Of a DNA stretch of 5,609 nucleotides, positions 5,401 through 5,609 are shown one piece after another. Origin of the DNA: an uncultured Collinsella sp. (GTDB taxonomy: Bacteria; Actinomycetota; Coriobacteriia; Coriobacteriales; Coriobacteriaceae); the NCBI GenBank assembly GCA_900544205.1, contig UQUG01000091.1, positions 1 through 5,609 on the forward strand, written 5' to 3'. The notes beneath the pieces were generated by a model. The model ran no database searches and was not told the DNA's origin. It saw only the letters and a program-made list of their open reading frames with translations. How positions within the stretch are numbered: the stretch's first letter is position 1; each line of letters begins with the position of its first letter. The translations under genes were made by a program, and so were the position numbers.

Positions 5401-5511
5401 GGCCTTTGTATCAATAATGGAAACGTCGCAGGTTGAGCATAAGCCAGCGAAAGCCCGCCAGAGTAGGCAAAGCGCCCTCTGCACCAACAATGGAAAGCGC
5501 CGCAGGCAGAG
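5401..5511. repeat. two degenerate direct repeats of about 38 bases
   Basis: 5401-5437 and 5474-5511 align with about nine differences including one gap (roughly 76 percent identity). The shared core is CAAYAATGGAAA followed by CGCAGG; the offset is 73 bases and the 36 bases between are different. The second copy is also enclosed by a perfect 7-base inverted repeat (CCTCTGC 5476-5482, GCAGAGG 5506-5512), and the first by a weaker one (AACCT 5396-5400, AGGTT 5430-5434). So each unit may fold as a stem with a similar loop sequence. No open frame explains them. The nature is unknown. Confidence 0.5.
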
Positions 5512-5546
5512 GACGGACAGACACTATGACCCAATCCGAGGGCACT

Positions 5547-5587
5547 AAAAAGACAGGAGCCCCCGCTCGTGACCGCGGGTCGGGGCT
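5547..5587 (-). terminator. probable terminator of a gene beyond the right edge
   Basis: On the minus strand AGCCC pairs with GGGCT at the base and CCGC with GCGG above it, with a 4-base bulge between, around an 8-base loop. Then comes TTTTT (complement of 5547-5551), six bases after the stem. The bulge and the spaced T tract make it weaker than the other three. It would end a leftward gene whose coding part lies outside the window. Confidence 0.5.
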
Positions 5588-5609
5588 GCGACAATGATGT
5601 TGAAGTGCC

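Noticed and set aside
5340..5594. 84-codon minus-strand frame in the right gap
   Set aside because: It runs through the inverted repeat, the degenerate repeats and the terminator-like hairpin; no ribosome binding site and a Ser/Gly/Cys-rich composition.

Overview
The window is GC-rich bacterial chromosome with every recognisable gene on the minus strand. Protein content (full-length CTP synthase, XerD-type recombinase directly behind it, a DUF1846/UPF0371 protein) and codon style suggest a host-associated actinobacterium of the Coriobacteriia, most like Collinsella. That assignment is inference from recalled protein similarity, not from a search. Nothing points to a prophage, plasmid, insertion sequence or CRISPR array, and this is mostly a housekeeping region.

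Layout in the direction of transcription (right to left). At the right edge (5547-5587) sits a terminator-like hairpin that probably ends a gene lying beyond the window. A roughly 350-base gap follows, holding two degenerate copies of a 38-base sequence (5401-5511), a 26-base-arm inverted repeat (5308-5376) and a -10 box for the next gene. The DUF1846 gene (3719-5200) ends in a strong hairpin terminator (3661-3699). A short spacer with a -10 box and an operator-like dyad leads to a 112-residue winged-helix protein (3131-3469), closed by its own terminator (3074-3106). Then comes pyrG (1291-2952), with a possible promoter and a leader hairpin, and xerD (347-1288) starts 2 bases after the pyrG stop. 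A very long hairpin with an 8-T tract (242-314) ends that operon.

The leftmost 241 bases carry no gene but are dense in symmetry: a LexA/SOS-box-like site with one mismatch (48-61), a perfect 8-base dyad (63-82), a GTTCGCGAAC palindrome, a CCTCAA/TTGAGG dyad and a G-rich minus strand. This looks like the control region of a gene lying to the left of the window.

How the genes relate: pyrG makes CTP for nucleic acid and lipid synthesis, and xerD resolves chromosome dimers. Their tight coupling suggests co-expression of precursor supply with chromosome segregation, echoing the pyrG-NUDIX-xerD order of mycobacteria. The winged-helix protein and the DUF1846 protein each look monocistronic. The points most worth following are the SOS-like control region at the left edge, the palindromic and repeated non-coding elements at the right, and the P-loop-like motif in the uncharacterised DUF1846 protein. 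No clear new multi-gene system is visible.
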